NCBI RefSeq assembly: GCF_028532485.1
Contig: NZ_CP116942.1
Location: 62,001-126,000 of the forward strand
DNA from: Iamia majanohamensis
GTDB taxonomy: Bacteria > Actinomycetota > Acidimicrobiia > Acidimicrobiales > Iamiaceae
Length of the DNA: 64,000 nucleotides
Direction: 5' to 3'
Each line of letters begins with the position of its first letter. The first letter of the stretch is position 1. Of the stretch, positions 16,414 to 23,270 are shown piece by piece. The notes below the pieces were generated by a model that searched no databases, had not been told where the DNA came from, and worked only from the letters and a program-made list of their open reading frames with translations. Both the position numbers and the translations under genes were made by a program.

Positions 16414-17040
16414 CTACCGCGGCTCGCGGGCCTCGTCGAACACCTGGCGGGCCGCCGGCCGCCACGTCTCCGCCGGAGAGGTGGCGTCGTCCCAGCCCTC
16501 GGTCTCGGCGAGGGCCCACTCGGCCCAGCGCCCGAGGAGGTCGTGGTGCTCGACGATGAGGCGGAAGGCGAGGGCGTTGACGTGCAGCCTCTCGGGGAAG
16601 GCGCCGCCGTCGTCGGCCACCTGGTCGTCGGCCATCTCGGCCAGGTCGTGGCGGGCCTCCCGGGCCTGGTCGCGCACGGCCTCCAGCGCGCCGCGCAGCT
16701 GCTCGAGGTCGCCCTGGTCGGCGAAGAGCACCCGCAGCGCGCCCTCGATCTCGAGGCTCGCCGGGGCCGGGGTGGTGCCCAGCCAGGCGCGCAGGGCCTC
16801 GCGACCGCGGGGGGTGATCGAGTAGGTGGTCCGGCGCCGTCGCCCGACCGCCCCCTCCTCGGCGGTGGCGTAGCCCGCCGCCACCAGGCGCTTGGGCTCG
16901 TCGTAGATCCGTCGCTCGGCCCGGGGCCAGACGTAGCCGAGCGTCCGGGTCATCTGCTGGGCCAGCTCGTAGGGCGTCCAGTCGCGCAGGGCGAGCAGGC
17001 CCAGGACCGAGTACGAGGTGGTCGAGAGGGTGGGGGGCAT
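16414..17040 (-). CDS. PadR-family transcriptional repressor
   Basis: A PadR-type winged-helix protein: N-terminal SVLGLLALRDWTPYELAQQM, then the wing with GRRRRTTYSITPRGREALRAWL, followed by a helical dimerisation domain including HHDLLGRWAEW. The ATG at 17040 has an AGGAG site 5 nt upstream; the ATG at 17061 would start without a clear site and inside the operator. It is divergent from the PIG-L deacetylase gene, and a large inverted repeat lies between them, so it most likely represses both. The ligand is unknown. Confidence 0.88.
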   Translation of the reverse strand: MPPTLSTTSYSVLGLLALRDWTPYELAQQMTRTLGYVWPRAERRIYDEPKRLVAAGYATAEEGAVGRRRRTTYSITPRGREALRAWLGTTPAPASLEIEGALRVLFADQGDLEQLRGALEAVRDQAREARHDLAEMADDQVADDGGAFPERLHVNALAFRLIVEHHDLLGRWAEWALAETEGWDDATSPAETWRPAARQVFDEAREPR

Positions 17041-17054
17041 CCCATCTCCTGCTG

Positions 17055-17083
17055 TTGACATGGTGCGGATGTCAGCATATATC
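17055..17083 (+). promoter_or_regulatory. Sigma70-type promoter of the PIG-L gene
   Basis: A perfect TTGACA (17055-17060) is separated by 17 bp from TATATC (17078-17083), pointing toward the deacetylase gene at 17126. This is the best consensus promoter in the window. The PadR operator covers its spacer and downstream side. Confidence 0.65.
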
Positions 17084-17110
17084 TACCGCCAGATGCTGAC
17101 ATCAGCACCA
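17061..17110. promoter_or_regulatory. Palindromic operator between padR-type gene and PIG-L gene
   Basis: An 18-bp arm, TGGTGCGGATGTCAGCAT (17061-17078), is repeated in inverse at 17093-17110 with one mismatch, around a 14-bp spacer; the inner 10 bp, ATGTCAGCAT and ATGCTGACAT, match perfectly. PadR repressors bind such long dyads (often ATGT...ACAT) in their own promoter. Position over the promoter implies repression. Confidence 0.75.
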
Positions 17111-17125
17111 TCGAAGGGAGATGCC

Positions 17126-17899
17126 ATGTCCACCACCCCACCGACCCGGGACCACGTGGTCGTCGTGGTCGCCCACCCCGACGACGAGTCCTTCGGGTGC
17201 GGCTCGCTCATCGCCCGGGCCGTCGCCGCCGGCCGGCCCGTCACCGTCGTCTGCGCCACCCGCGGCGAGGGGGGCGAGCGCCTCCCCGACCCCGCCACCG
17301 ACCACCTCCCCCTGGCCGAGGTGCGCGAGGCCGAGCTCCGGGCCGCCGCCGCGGTGCTCGGCGTGGGGGCGATCGAGGTCCTCGGCCACCGCGACTCGGG
17401 CTTCGACGGGCCGGTGGCGCCGGGCGCCCTCGTGGCGACCGACGTCGCCACCCTGGCCGAGGAGCTGGGCGGGCTGCTCGATCGCCTGGCGCCGACCGAG
17501 GTCGTGGTGCTCGACGGGCGCGACGGCCACCGCGACCACCTCCACGTGCTCGCCGCGGTCGAGCGGGCGCTGGCCGCCCGACCCGGCGTCCGCCTCGTCG
17601 AGTCGTGCCTGGCCGCCAGCCTCATGCGGCGGTGGGTCGAGGAGGTGCGCGGGGCCCAGCCCGACACGGCCTACCTCGAGCTCGACCCCGACACCCTCGG
17701 TCGCCCCGACGAGGAGCTGACCGCCCTCGACACCAGCGCCCACCTGGAGGTGCGGGAGCGGGCCATCGCCTGCCACCGCTCGCAGCGCTCCCCGTTCGAC
17801 GACCTGTCACCGGAGCTGCGTCGGGCCTTCCTCGGCACCGACCACGTGGTCGTGCGCGAGGAGGTCGCGGCCGCGCCCACCGCCACCCGGCCCGGCTGA
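17126..17899 (+). CDS. PIG-L family deacetylase
   Basis: The 257-residue protein starts with the zinc-binding AHPDDE motif (H17, D19, D20) and contains DGRDGHRDHLH, the second metal/catalytic segment of the PIG-L (LmbE) superfamily. These enzymes deacetylate N-acetylglucosaminyl groups, for example in mycothiol biosynthesis (MshB, Mca), but the exact substrate here cannot be read from sequence. Start: ATG at 17126 with GGGAG 5 nt upstream; an ATG at 17121 is out of frame. It is controlled by the divergent PadR regulator through the shared operator. Confidence 0.88.
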   Translation: MSTTPPTRDHVVVVVAHPDDESFGCGSLIARAVAAGRPVTVVCATRGEGGERLPDPATDHLPLAEVREAELRAAAAVLGVGAIEVLGHRDSGFDGPVAPGALVATDVATLAEELGGLLDRLAPTEVVVLDGRDGHRDHLHVLAAVERALAARPGVRLVESCLAASLMRRWVEEVRGAQPDTAYLELDPDTLGRPDEELTALDTSAHLEVRERAIACHRSQRSPFDDLSPELRRAFLGTDHVVVREEVAAAPTATRPG

Positions 17900-17926
17900 C
17901 CGCGGCCCGGACGGCATGCTCGGGCG

Positions 17927-18688
17927 GTGCTGATCGACCGCGCCGCCGTGGTGGCCCGGCTGGCCGCGGCCGGGTGCGTCGCCCCCGACGAGGAGGCCGA
18001 CGCCCTGCTCGCGGCCGGGCCCGACGACGCGACGCTGGCGGCGTGGCTCCGGCGTCGGGAGGACGGCGAGCCGCTCGCCTGGCTCACCGGCACCACCACC
18101 TTCGCCGGCCGGGCCCTCCACGTGGCCCCGGGCACCTACGTCCCCCGGCCCCGGACCGAGGACCTGGCCCGCCGGGCCGCAGGCGCGCTGCCGCCCGGGG
18201 GTCGGGCCGCCGACCTGTGCACCGGGGTCGGCGCGGTCGCCGCCGCCCTGCGGGCCGCGGTGCCGTCGGCGACGGTGGTGGGCACCGACCGGGACCCGGT
18301 GGCCGCGGCCTGCGCCCGGCGCAACGGCGTGGCGACGGTGGTGGCCGACCTGGCCGCCCCCCTCGGGGGTGACGGGGCCTGGGACGTGGTCACCGCGGTG
18401 TGCCCCTACGTCCCCACCGGTGAGGTCGCCTTCCTCCCCCGGGACGTCCAGCGCCACGAGCCCCGCCCCGCCCTCGACGGCGGCCCCGACGGCCTCGCCG
18501 TCGCCCGCCGGGTCGTCGGGGCCGCAGCCCGCCTGCTGCGCCCCGGCGGCCGGCTCCTCCTGGAGCTGGGGGGCCACCAGGACGAGGCCCTCGCCAGAGA
18601 CCTGGCCGCCGCCGGGTTCACCGCGGCCGAGCCGTGGCACGACGACGACGGCGACCTCCGCGGCCTCACCGCCCGCCGCACGGCATGA
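17927..18688 (+). CDS. PrmC/HemK-like methyltransferase with altered catalytic motif
   Basis: The 253-residue protein has an N-terminal helical part, the segment EPLAWLTGTTTFAGR, then a Rossmann methyltransferase fold with DLCTGVGAVAAAL (SAM-binding motif I) and a C-terminal LRPGGRLLLELGGHQ. This order is that of PrmC, which methylates the GGQ glutamine of release factors. The catalytic NPPY motif, however, is VCPY here (AVCPYVPTGEV), so the protein better fits the PrmC-related group whose substrate is not established. GTG start at 17927. No release factor gene is nearby. Confidence 0.75.
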   Translation: MLIDRAAVVARLAAAGCVAPDEEADALLAAGPDDATLAAWLRRREDGEPLAWLTGTTTFAGRALHVAPGTYVPRPRTEDLARRAAGALPPGGRAADLCTGVGAVAAALRAAVPSATVVGTDRDPVAAACARRNGVATVVADLAAPLGGDGAWDVVTAVCPYVPTGEVAFLPRDVQRHEPRPALDGGPDGLAVARRVVGAAARLLRPGGRLLLELGGHQDEALARDLAAAGFTAAEPWHDDDGDLRGLTARRTA

Positions 18689-18709
18689 CGGGTGCGCCAG
18701 CCGGGTGGG

Positions 18710-18895
18710 CTAGGGGAGCACGGCGCCGGCGAGGGCCACGAGAGCCCACCCGACGGCGATCGTCAACACGACGGCGGCAGCCACGGCGAAGGGGTTCCCC
18801 CGGTCACCCGGTCGCCTCACCGCCCAGAGGCGGACGCCCCCGACTGCGATGAGGGCCCCGATCACGAGCCCGTAGGCCGCGACCGTCGCGCTCAC
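18710..18895 (-). CDS. Small two-helix membrane protein
   Basis: The product has 61 residues with two hydrophobic helices (about 5-22 and 38-60) joined by AVRRPGDRGNPF. The GTG at 18895 overlaps the stop of the upstream 72-residue ORF in a GTGA arrangement, so the pair is translationally coupled; a longer frame upstream reads as shadow. I do not recognise the family, and the partner gives no functional hint. Confidence 0.5.
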   Translation of the reverse strand: MSATVAAYGLVIGALIAVGGVRLWAVRRPGDRGNPFAVAAAVVLTIAVGWALVALAGAVLP

Positions 18896-19110
18896 GTGTC
18901 CCCCGGACGCCAGTCGTCGCCGTCCCAGCGATGGAGCTGGCCATGGTGGTCGACGAACGTCGGCGCCGATGGCCCAGCCCGTCGGACCCACACCATCCGG
19001 GCTCGGTCCAGCTCCCACACGCTCCCCGTCGCCCCGTCAAGCTCGAGGACCCGCCCGCGGTACCTCGGGCTGATCCAGGCCGAGCAGGGACGCTCGTCCG
19101 GATGCTCCAC
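18892..19110 (-). CDS. Small soluble protein of unknown function
   Basis: This 72-residue ORF is rich in tryptophan and arginine, with LELDGATGSVWELDRARMVWVR and a C-terminal VDHHGQLHRWDGDDWRPGD-type segment of the kind seen as W-rich tail motifs in secreted or surface proteins. GTG start at 19110 with an AAGGGGG site about 8 nt upstream. Its stop overlaps the start of the following membrane protein gene. Function unknown. Confidence 0.5.
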   Translation of the reverse strand: MEHPDERPCSAWISPRYRGRVLELDGATGSVWELDRARMVWVRRAGPSAPTFVDHHGQLHRWDGDDWRPGDT

Positions 19111-19165
19111 CCCACCACCCCCTTCCGATCGTCGACGGCCGTCGTGGGAGGGTCTGGCACCCCTG

Positions 19166-19400
19166 ATGGGGCACTATTCGCGAATGGACTCCGAGGCTGG
19201 CAAGGAGATCGTCGACTTGGCCGTGATCGCGCGCCAGTTGGAGAAGCAGCAGATGCGTCGTCTTCCTCCGACTGCTCGATGAGATCCACTCCGGCTATCC
19301 AGAGTGGGCCCACGCAGTCGAGCACCGACGTCAGTATGGACAAGCATCCTCAGCATCACTGATCGAAGACAGATCAGAAGTCATTGACTTAAAATCTCGG
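19166..19400 (+). pseudogene. Possible frameshifted small gene
   Basis: From the ATG at 19166 (GGGAGGG about 14 nt upstream) a protein-like frame runs MGHYSRMDSEAGKEIVDL... to residues RRL, then a single extra base in CTTCCTCC near 19264-19269 shifts the frame to stop TGA at 19282. Skipping that base continues in LRLLDEIHSGYPEWAHAVE..., which also looks like real protein. I infer a remnant or frameshifted gene of unknown family; its true 3' end is unclear because the frame then runs antisense to the lipoprotein gene. Confidence 0.3.
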
Positions 19401-19747
19401 CCTGGAGTTAGAAGAACCTCTGGCGAATGGTTAACGAACTGCGCCTCACCTTCAGTGAACGCGATGGAGGCGGCGGCGTCGCCACCTGGCAGCCGGCCAA
19501 ACGTGCCGCTGTACAGCACGCTCTTGTCACTAAGTGAAGAACGGCGCTTCAATTCGACTTCCGTCCCTGCAACTGACGCAGTCAGGGGTCTAACCTCGCG
19601 AGTTCCGCACGTAACTGCAACAACCTCGACCGAGTCTCCAGCCAACCGGGCAAGCAGAAACCGATCAGGCGGTGCCGGATCTGGCTGCTGGGAGCAGCCA
19701 AGTGCAGCCATGCTCAAGGCGACTACGGCCAGCGCTCGCGTCAGCAT
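19331..19747 (-). CDS. Small lipoprotein, probable immunity protein of the RHS toxin
   Basis: The 138-residue product begins with a lipoprotein signal: MLTRALAVVALSMAALGC, lipobox ALGC with Cys18 as the lipidation site. The mature part is an apparently beta-rich domain of no family I know. Its ATG lies inside the end of the RHS gene: the overlap is ATGCTGA, so start and stop interlock and the two are translationally coupled. In polymorphic toxin systems the gene directly after the toxin tip normally encodes its immunity protein, hence the inferred role; membrane anchoring outside the cytoplasm would suit a toxin that acts at the envelope. Composition is AT-richer than the core genome. Confidence 0.65.
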   Translation of the reverse strand: MLTRALAVVALSMAALGCSQQPDPAPPDRFLLARLAGDSVEVVAVTCGTREVRPLTASVAGTEVELKRRSSLSDKSVLYSGTFGRLPGGDAAASIAFTEGEAQFVNHSPEVLLTPGRDFKSMTSDLSSISDAEDACPY

Positions 19748-22700
19748 GGCACTAGCACGGGCACGTAACAGGCAAGCGGGGTCCCCGCGTCTTCATGAGA
19801 TTCGCTCAACTCTGCATCCGTGAGCTCCTCTGTATTGGTGGGATCGGCGGCATCTGCCTTCAACGCAGCGATCAGCTCCGGGAAGTCATAGTTTGGCCCG
19901 AGGAGTAGTTGCCCCTGCGAGATTGCCCAGTTGCCTGACCTCCGATCTTGTTCACTGGCGCCGAGCCGGCCGCCAGCTTCAGCAACGTCAAGAACAGACC
20001 GTGCCTTTCCTTCGCTCGCGTAGAACCCAGTGGCAATCCAGCCTGTGACGTGCCGAGCCATGCCGCGATCGTCGATCCAATCCTTTCGCCACCCGGTATG
20101 ACCGTCGACTGGCCGAGGAGGCGGGACGACCTGAGGTTGCGGGTAGCCCAATGCGTTTGATTCGTAGGAGTACCCGGAGATATCTCTTGCCGCGTCTCTA
20201 AGCGCTCGTCGTGTTGCACATGCCGACAGAGACTCGAAACCATTCTTCACACTTCCAGCGGCTCGACATTCTTGTCGCTTCTGAACCTCGTACCGCCTGA
20301 GTCGACCGACGTACTCGTCGAATGCCGTTCGACCCATCGCTTGATCGTTCGGCCGAAGTCCTGTTGGGTCAGTTTGGTTGATTGGATCGTTGTCGGTGTA
20401 GTGGTATGGGTTGTTGACGGTGGTCGTTCCGTCGACTCCGTCGAGTGGGTCGGGGCTGAGGAATGTGCCGCTGGCGGGGTCGTATTCGCGGTTGCGGAGG
20501 TGGATGAGGGTGCCGGCGTGGAGTTCGCTGCGGTAGCCGTAGTCGATTCCTCCGCTGGCGGGCCCGCCGTTGCCCCAGGGGTCGTAGGTGGTCGCTTGGG
20601 TGGCGTCCGCAGTGGCAGGGGTTTCGAGAGCGGAGCCGTAGATGTCGTGGACGATCCGGCCGGTGCAGTTGGTTCCAGTCGCGCAGTCGACGCGGATGAG
20701 GTCGGGCCCATAGACGGCTGTGGTCTCGTTGGCTTGGCCAACGCTGCCGGTCCAGACCGGCTGAGGTACGTCGAGGGTGGTGTCCCAGACGATGTTCGTC
20801 GTGTCGGTGACGGTGCCGTTGACGGTGGTGGTGAGGCTGCTGAAGCGGCCATCGCCTCGGGTGGCGCGGGCGATCTCGGTGACCCCGGAGGGGCTGGTGG
20901 TGCGTTCTCCGGTGAGGTTCCCGTGGGCGCCCCAGAACCACTGGTGAGCGTTGGCGCCGCCGTTCCAACCTTCCCTCACCCTCCGGCCGGAGTCGTCGTA
21001 CTGGTAGTTGTGGTTGACGCCAGCCACCGTACGGCGGGTCAGCTGCGATGCTGCGTCCCACTGGTAGGTGGTGGTCGTGGTTCCGACGGTGCTGGTGGTG
21101 CGGCGGCCGAGCTCGTCGTACGCGTAGATCTCGTCGTCACCGGTGCTGCGGTCGACCTCGAGCAGCTGTCCCGCGTCGTCGTAGTCATAGGTGGTGGTCA
21201 CCCCGCTGGTGGCTTCGGTGGCGACGCGTCCGGCGTCGTCGTAGGTCACCGCAGTGGTCTTGGTGGGGGTGCCGCCGGCGGCCTCCTCGTAGGTCGAGAC
21301 CAGCCCGGTTGTGGCATCGAGGGTCCAGGTGCGACTGTGGCCGCCGATCTGGTCCTGGTCGATGAGGTTGCCGTCATCGTCATAGACGTTCTCGGCCACA
21401 TCGACCCAGGTGCCGTTGTCGTCTTGTTGCACCTTCGAGAGGTTGCCGTTGGTGTCGTAGACGTTCTTGTACCGGCTGCCATCGGGGTAGGTGATGACGG
21501 TGCGTCGACCGGCTGCATCCCAGGCCCAGGCCAGGTCCTCGCTGCCGGTACCGTCAGCGCCCGTGACCTGGCCGGTCTTGTTGTAGTACCACAGCATCGT
21601 CCCAGAGCTGTCCACCATCTTGGTGCGGCGACCTTCTTCGTCATAGGTGTAGGCCGTCGGTGTCCCGGACGCGTAGGTCACCGACGTGACCTGGCCGGCT
21701 GCGTCGTAGCCGTAGGTCTCGGTCCGCCCAGCCCCGTCGGTGCGCACGTTCAGTCGGCCCAGGCTGTCGTAGGTGTAGCTGGTGGTCCGGTCCAAGGGGT
21801 CGATCTCGGCGGTGACCCGATCGGCGAGGTCGTAGTGCCATTCCCGTTCACCGGTCATGGCATCGACGCGCAGGACGCGGTTGCCGCGGGTGTCGTAGTC
21901 GTAGGTGGTCTCTCGGCCCAGGGGGTCGGTCACCGAGGTCACCCGTCCCATCCCGTCATGATCCCAGGTCACGGTGCCGCCGGTGGCGTCAGTGCGGGTC
22001 GCGAGGTCGCCGCGGGGGCTGTAGGTGTTGGTCGTCAGCCCTGATGCCGGGTCATCGACGGTGAGGACCTGACCGGCGTCGTCGTAGGTGGTGGTGGTGA
22101 CCCGGCCCTCGGGGGAGGTTTCGGTCACCACCCGGCCGTCCGCGTCATAGGAGTAGGTGGTAGTCGCTCCGGAGGGTTGCTCGGTGGTGATCAGCCGGCC
22201 TGCGGTGTCGTAGGAGTAGCTGGTGGTCCGCCCGGTGGCGTCGGTCTCGGAGGCCAGCCGGCCGCCAGGGGTGTAGGTCTGAGTGGTCACACCGCCCCGG
22301 GCGTCGGTGGTGGAGACCCGTCGACCGCTGGTGTCGTAGGCGAAGGTGGTGGACTCGCCGGTGCGGTCGACGGTCTCTTCGACCAGACCGTCGGCGTTGT
22401 AGATGGTGGTGGTGGTGTGGCCGAGGGGGTCGGTCTCTGCGGTGACCCGTCCCCAGTCGTCGTAGGTGGTCTCGGTGAAGTCGCCGTTCTCGTCGGTGAC
22501 CTTGGTGAGGCGGCCCTCGGTGTCATAGGTGTAGCCCGTCTCGACCCCGGTCGGATCGGTGGTCGAGGTGAGCCGGCCGAGGGCTCCGTAGGTGTGGGTT
22601 GTGGTCGCCAGCTCGGCGGGCACCGCCGGGTCGCCGGTCTGTTCGACCACGACGTCCCCCGAGCGGTCCATCTTGGTGATCGAGGACACGCCGGTCGGGT

Positions 22701-22767
22701 CGGTGACGGTGCGAACCTCTGAGATCTCGGGCGCTTCGCTCCACCCGGCGTCGCCGGCCCTCGCCAC
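19741..22767 (-). CDS. RHS/YD-repeat polymorphic toxin, 5'-truncated
   Basis: The frame holds some 25 YD repeats of the form Y(D/S)Y...G(R/N)...T...G, then the RHS core ending with LDGVDGTTTVNNPYHYTDNDP and DPTGL. The last 204 residues (about 805-1008) form a separate, AT-richer tail, the expected toxin domain. RHS proteins encapsulate such tails in a YD-repeat shell and deliver them to neighbouring cells. The open frame extends upstream without a stop to 22875, where an IS3-family end begins, so the true N-terminus with export signals is lost; GTG 22767 is only the first available start. The gene is therefore probably not functional as a delivered toxin, although the tail and immunity gene are intact. 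Confidence 0.85.
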   Translation of the reverse strand: MARAGDAGWSEAPEISEVRTVTDPTGVSSITKMDRSGDVVVEQTGDPAVPAELATTTHTYGALGRLTSTTDPTGVETGYTYDTEGRLTKVTDENGDFTETTYDDWGRVTAETDPLGHTTTTIYNADGLVEETVDRTGESTTFAYDTSGRRVSTTDARGGVTTQTYTPGGRLASETDATGRTTSYSYDTAGRLITTEQPSGATTTYSYDADGRVVTETSPEGRVTTTTYDDAGQVLTVDDPASGLTTNTYSPRGDLATRTDATGGTVTWDHDGMGRVTSVTDPLGRETTYDYDTRGNRVLRVDAMTGEREWHYDLADRVTAEIDPLDRTTSYTYDSLGRLNVRTDGAGRTETYGYDAAGQVTSVTYASGTPTAYTYDEEGRRTKMVDSSGTMLWYYNKTGQVTGADGTGSEDLAWAWDAAGRRTVITYPDGSRYKNVYDTNGNLSKVQQDDNGTWVDVAENVYDDDGNLIDQDQIGGHSRTWTLDATTGLVSTYEEAAGGTPTKTTAVTYDDAGRVATEATSGVTTTYDYDDAGQLLEVDRSTGDDEIYAYDELGRRTTSTVGTTTTTYQWDAASQLTRRTVAGVNHNYQYDDSGRRVREGWNGGANAHQWFWGAHGNLTGERTTSPSGVTEIARATRGDGRFSSLTTTVNGTVTDTTNIVWDTTLDVPQPVWTGSVGQANETTAVYGPDLIRVDCATGTNCTGRIVHDIYGSALETPATADATQATTYDPWGNGGPASGGIDYGYRSELHAGTLIHLRNREYDPASGTFLSPDPLDGVDGTTTVNNPYHYTDNDPINQTDPTGLRPNDQAMGRTAFDEYVGRLRRYEVQKRQECRAAGSVKNGFESLSACATRRALRDAARDISGYSYESNALGYPQPQVVPPPRPVDGHTGWRKDWIDDRGMARHVTGWIATGFYASEGKARSVLDVAEAGGRLGASEQDRRSGNWAISQGQLLLGPNYDFPELIAALKADAADPTNTEELTDAELSESHEDAGTPLACYVPVLVPC

Positions 22768-22875
22768 CTCGTAGGTCGTGGTGTTGCCGGCCGGATCGAT
22801 GACCGAGGCTGTCTCACCGTCGAGGAAGTAGCTGTAGACAGTTGCGAGGTGGTCGACGCCGTCGAAGAGCGGATG
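22768..22875 (-). other. RHS coding remnant up to the IS boundary
   Basis: Thirty-six further in-frame codons, reading HPLFDGVDHLATVYSYFLDG and then VIDPAGNTTTYEV, continue the YD-repeat protein up to the left end of the IS3 element. They show that the RHS gene was interrupted here rather than starting at 22767. Confidence 0.8.
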
Positions 22876-22899
22876 GGACTGCCGCGCGTGGGGGTGACA
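22876..22899 (+). repeat. IS3 left terminal inverted repeat
   Basis: This 24-nt arm starts GGACTGCCGCGCGTGG and ends GACA. It matches the reverse complement of the right arm except at two positions. Confidence 0.85.
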
Positions 22900-22943
22900 T
22901 CTGATCTGTGGTGCCGCGAGGTGCTGCTGGAAGGATGTTCACC

Positions 22944-23270
22944 ATGCCCAAGCCCTATCCCCGTGAGTTCCGCGAGGACGTGATCCGGGTGGCCCGGGGC
23001 CGCGAGCCGGGGGTCCACCTCAAGGACGTGGCCGCTGACTTCGGGATCTCGGAGTCGTGTCTGAACAACTGGCTCAAGACCGCCGATGTCGAGGACGGCA
23101 TCCGCCCGGGCACGACCGCGGCGGAGAACGAGGACCTGAAGGCGGCCAGGCGTCGGATCAGGTTGCTCGAGCAGGAGAACGAGGTCCTCCGCCGGGCCGC
23201 TGCGTACCTGGGGCAGGCGAACCTCCCAAAAGGGGCTCAACTGACGCTCTCGGGGGTCGCTGAGCGCTGA
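22944..23270 (+). CDS. IS3-family transposase OrfA (C-terminus altered by ISL3 insertion)
   Basis: The product has an HTH_Tnp_1 fold: MPKPYPREFREDVIRVA, DFGISESCLNNWL, then a leucine-zipper-like coiled coil (RRRIRLLEQENEVLRR) used for multimerisation and end binding. ATG 22944 has GGAAGG about 9 nt upstream; ATG 22935 is closer but lacks spacing. In the intact IS, OrfA would end LPKG-stop and a -1 slip on the AAAAG stretch would make OrfAB. The nested ISL3 element entered exactly there, so OrfA now ends with ten foreign residues and the fusion transposase cannot be made. Confidence 0.88.
   Translation: MPKPYPREFREDVIRVARGREPGVHLKDVAADFGISESCLNNWLKTADVEDGIRPGTTAAENEDLKAARRRIRLLEQENEVLRRAAAYLGQANLPKGAQLTLSGVAER
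23227..23234 (+). repeat. ISL3 target site duplication, left copy
   Basis: CCAAAAGG directly precedes the ISL3 left end and recurs directly after its right end at 24629-24636. Eight bp is the normal ISL3-family duplication length. Confidence 0.85.

Noticed and set aside
20272-22044. Plus-strand 590-codon frame opposite the RHS gene
   Set aside because: It is generated by the periodic YD-repeat coding on the other strand; valine/glycine-rich repeats with no family features.
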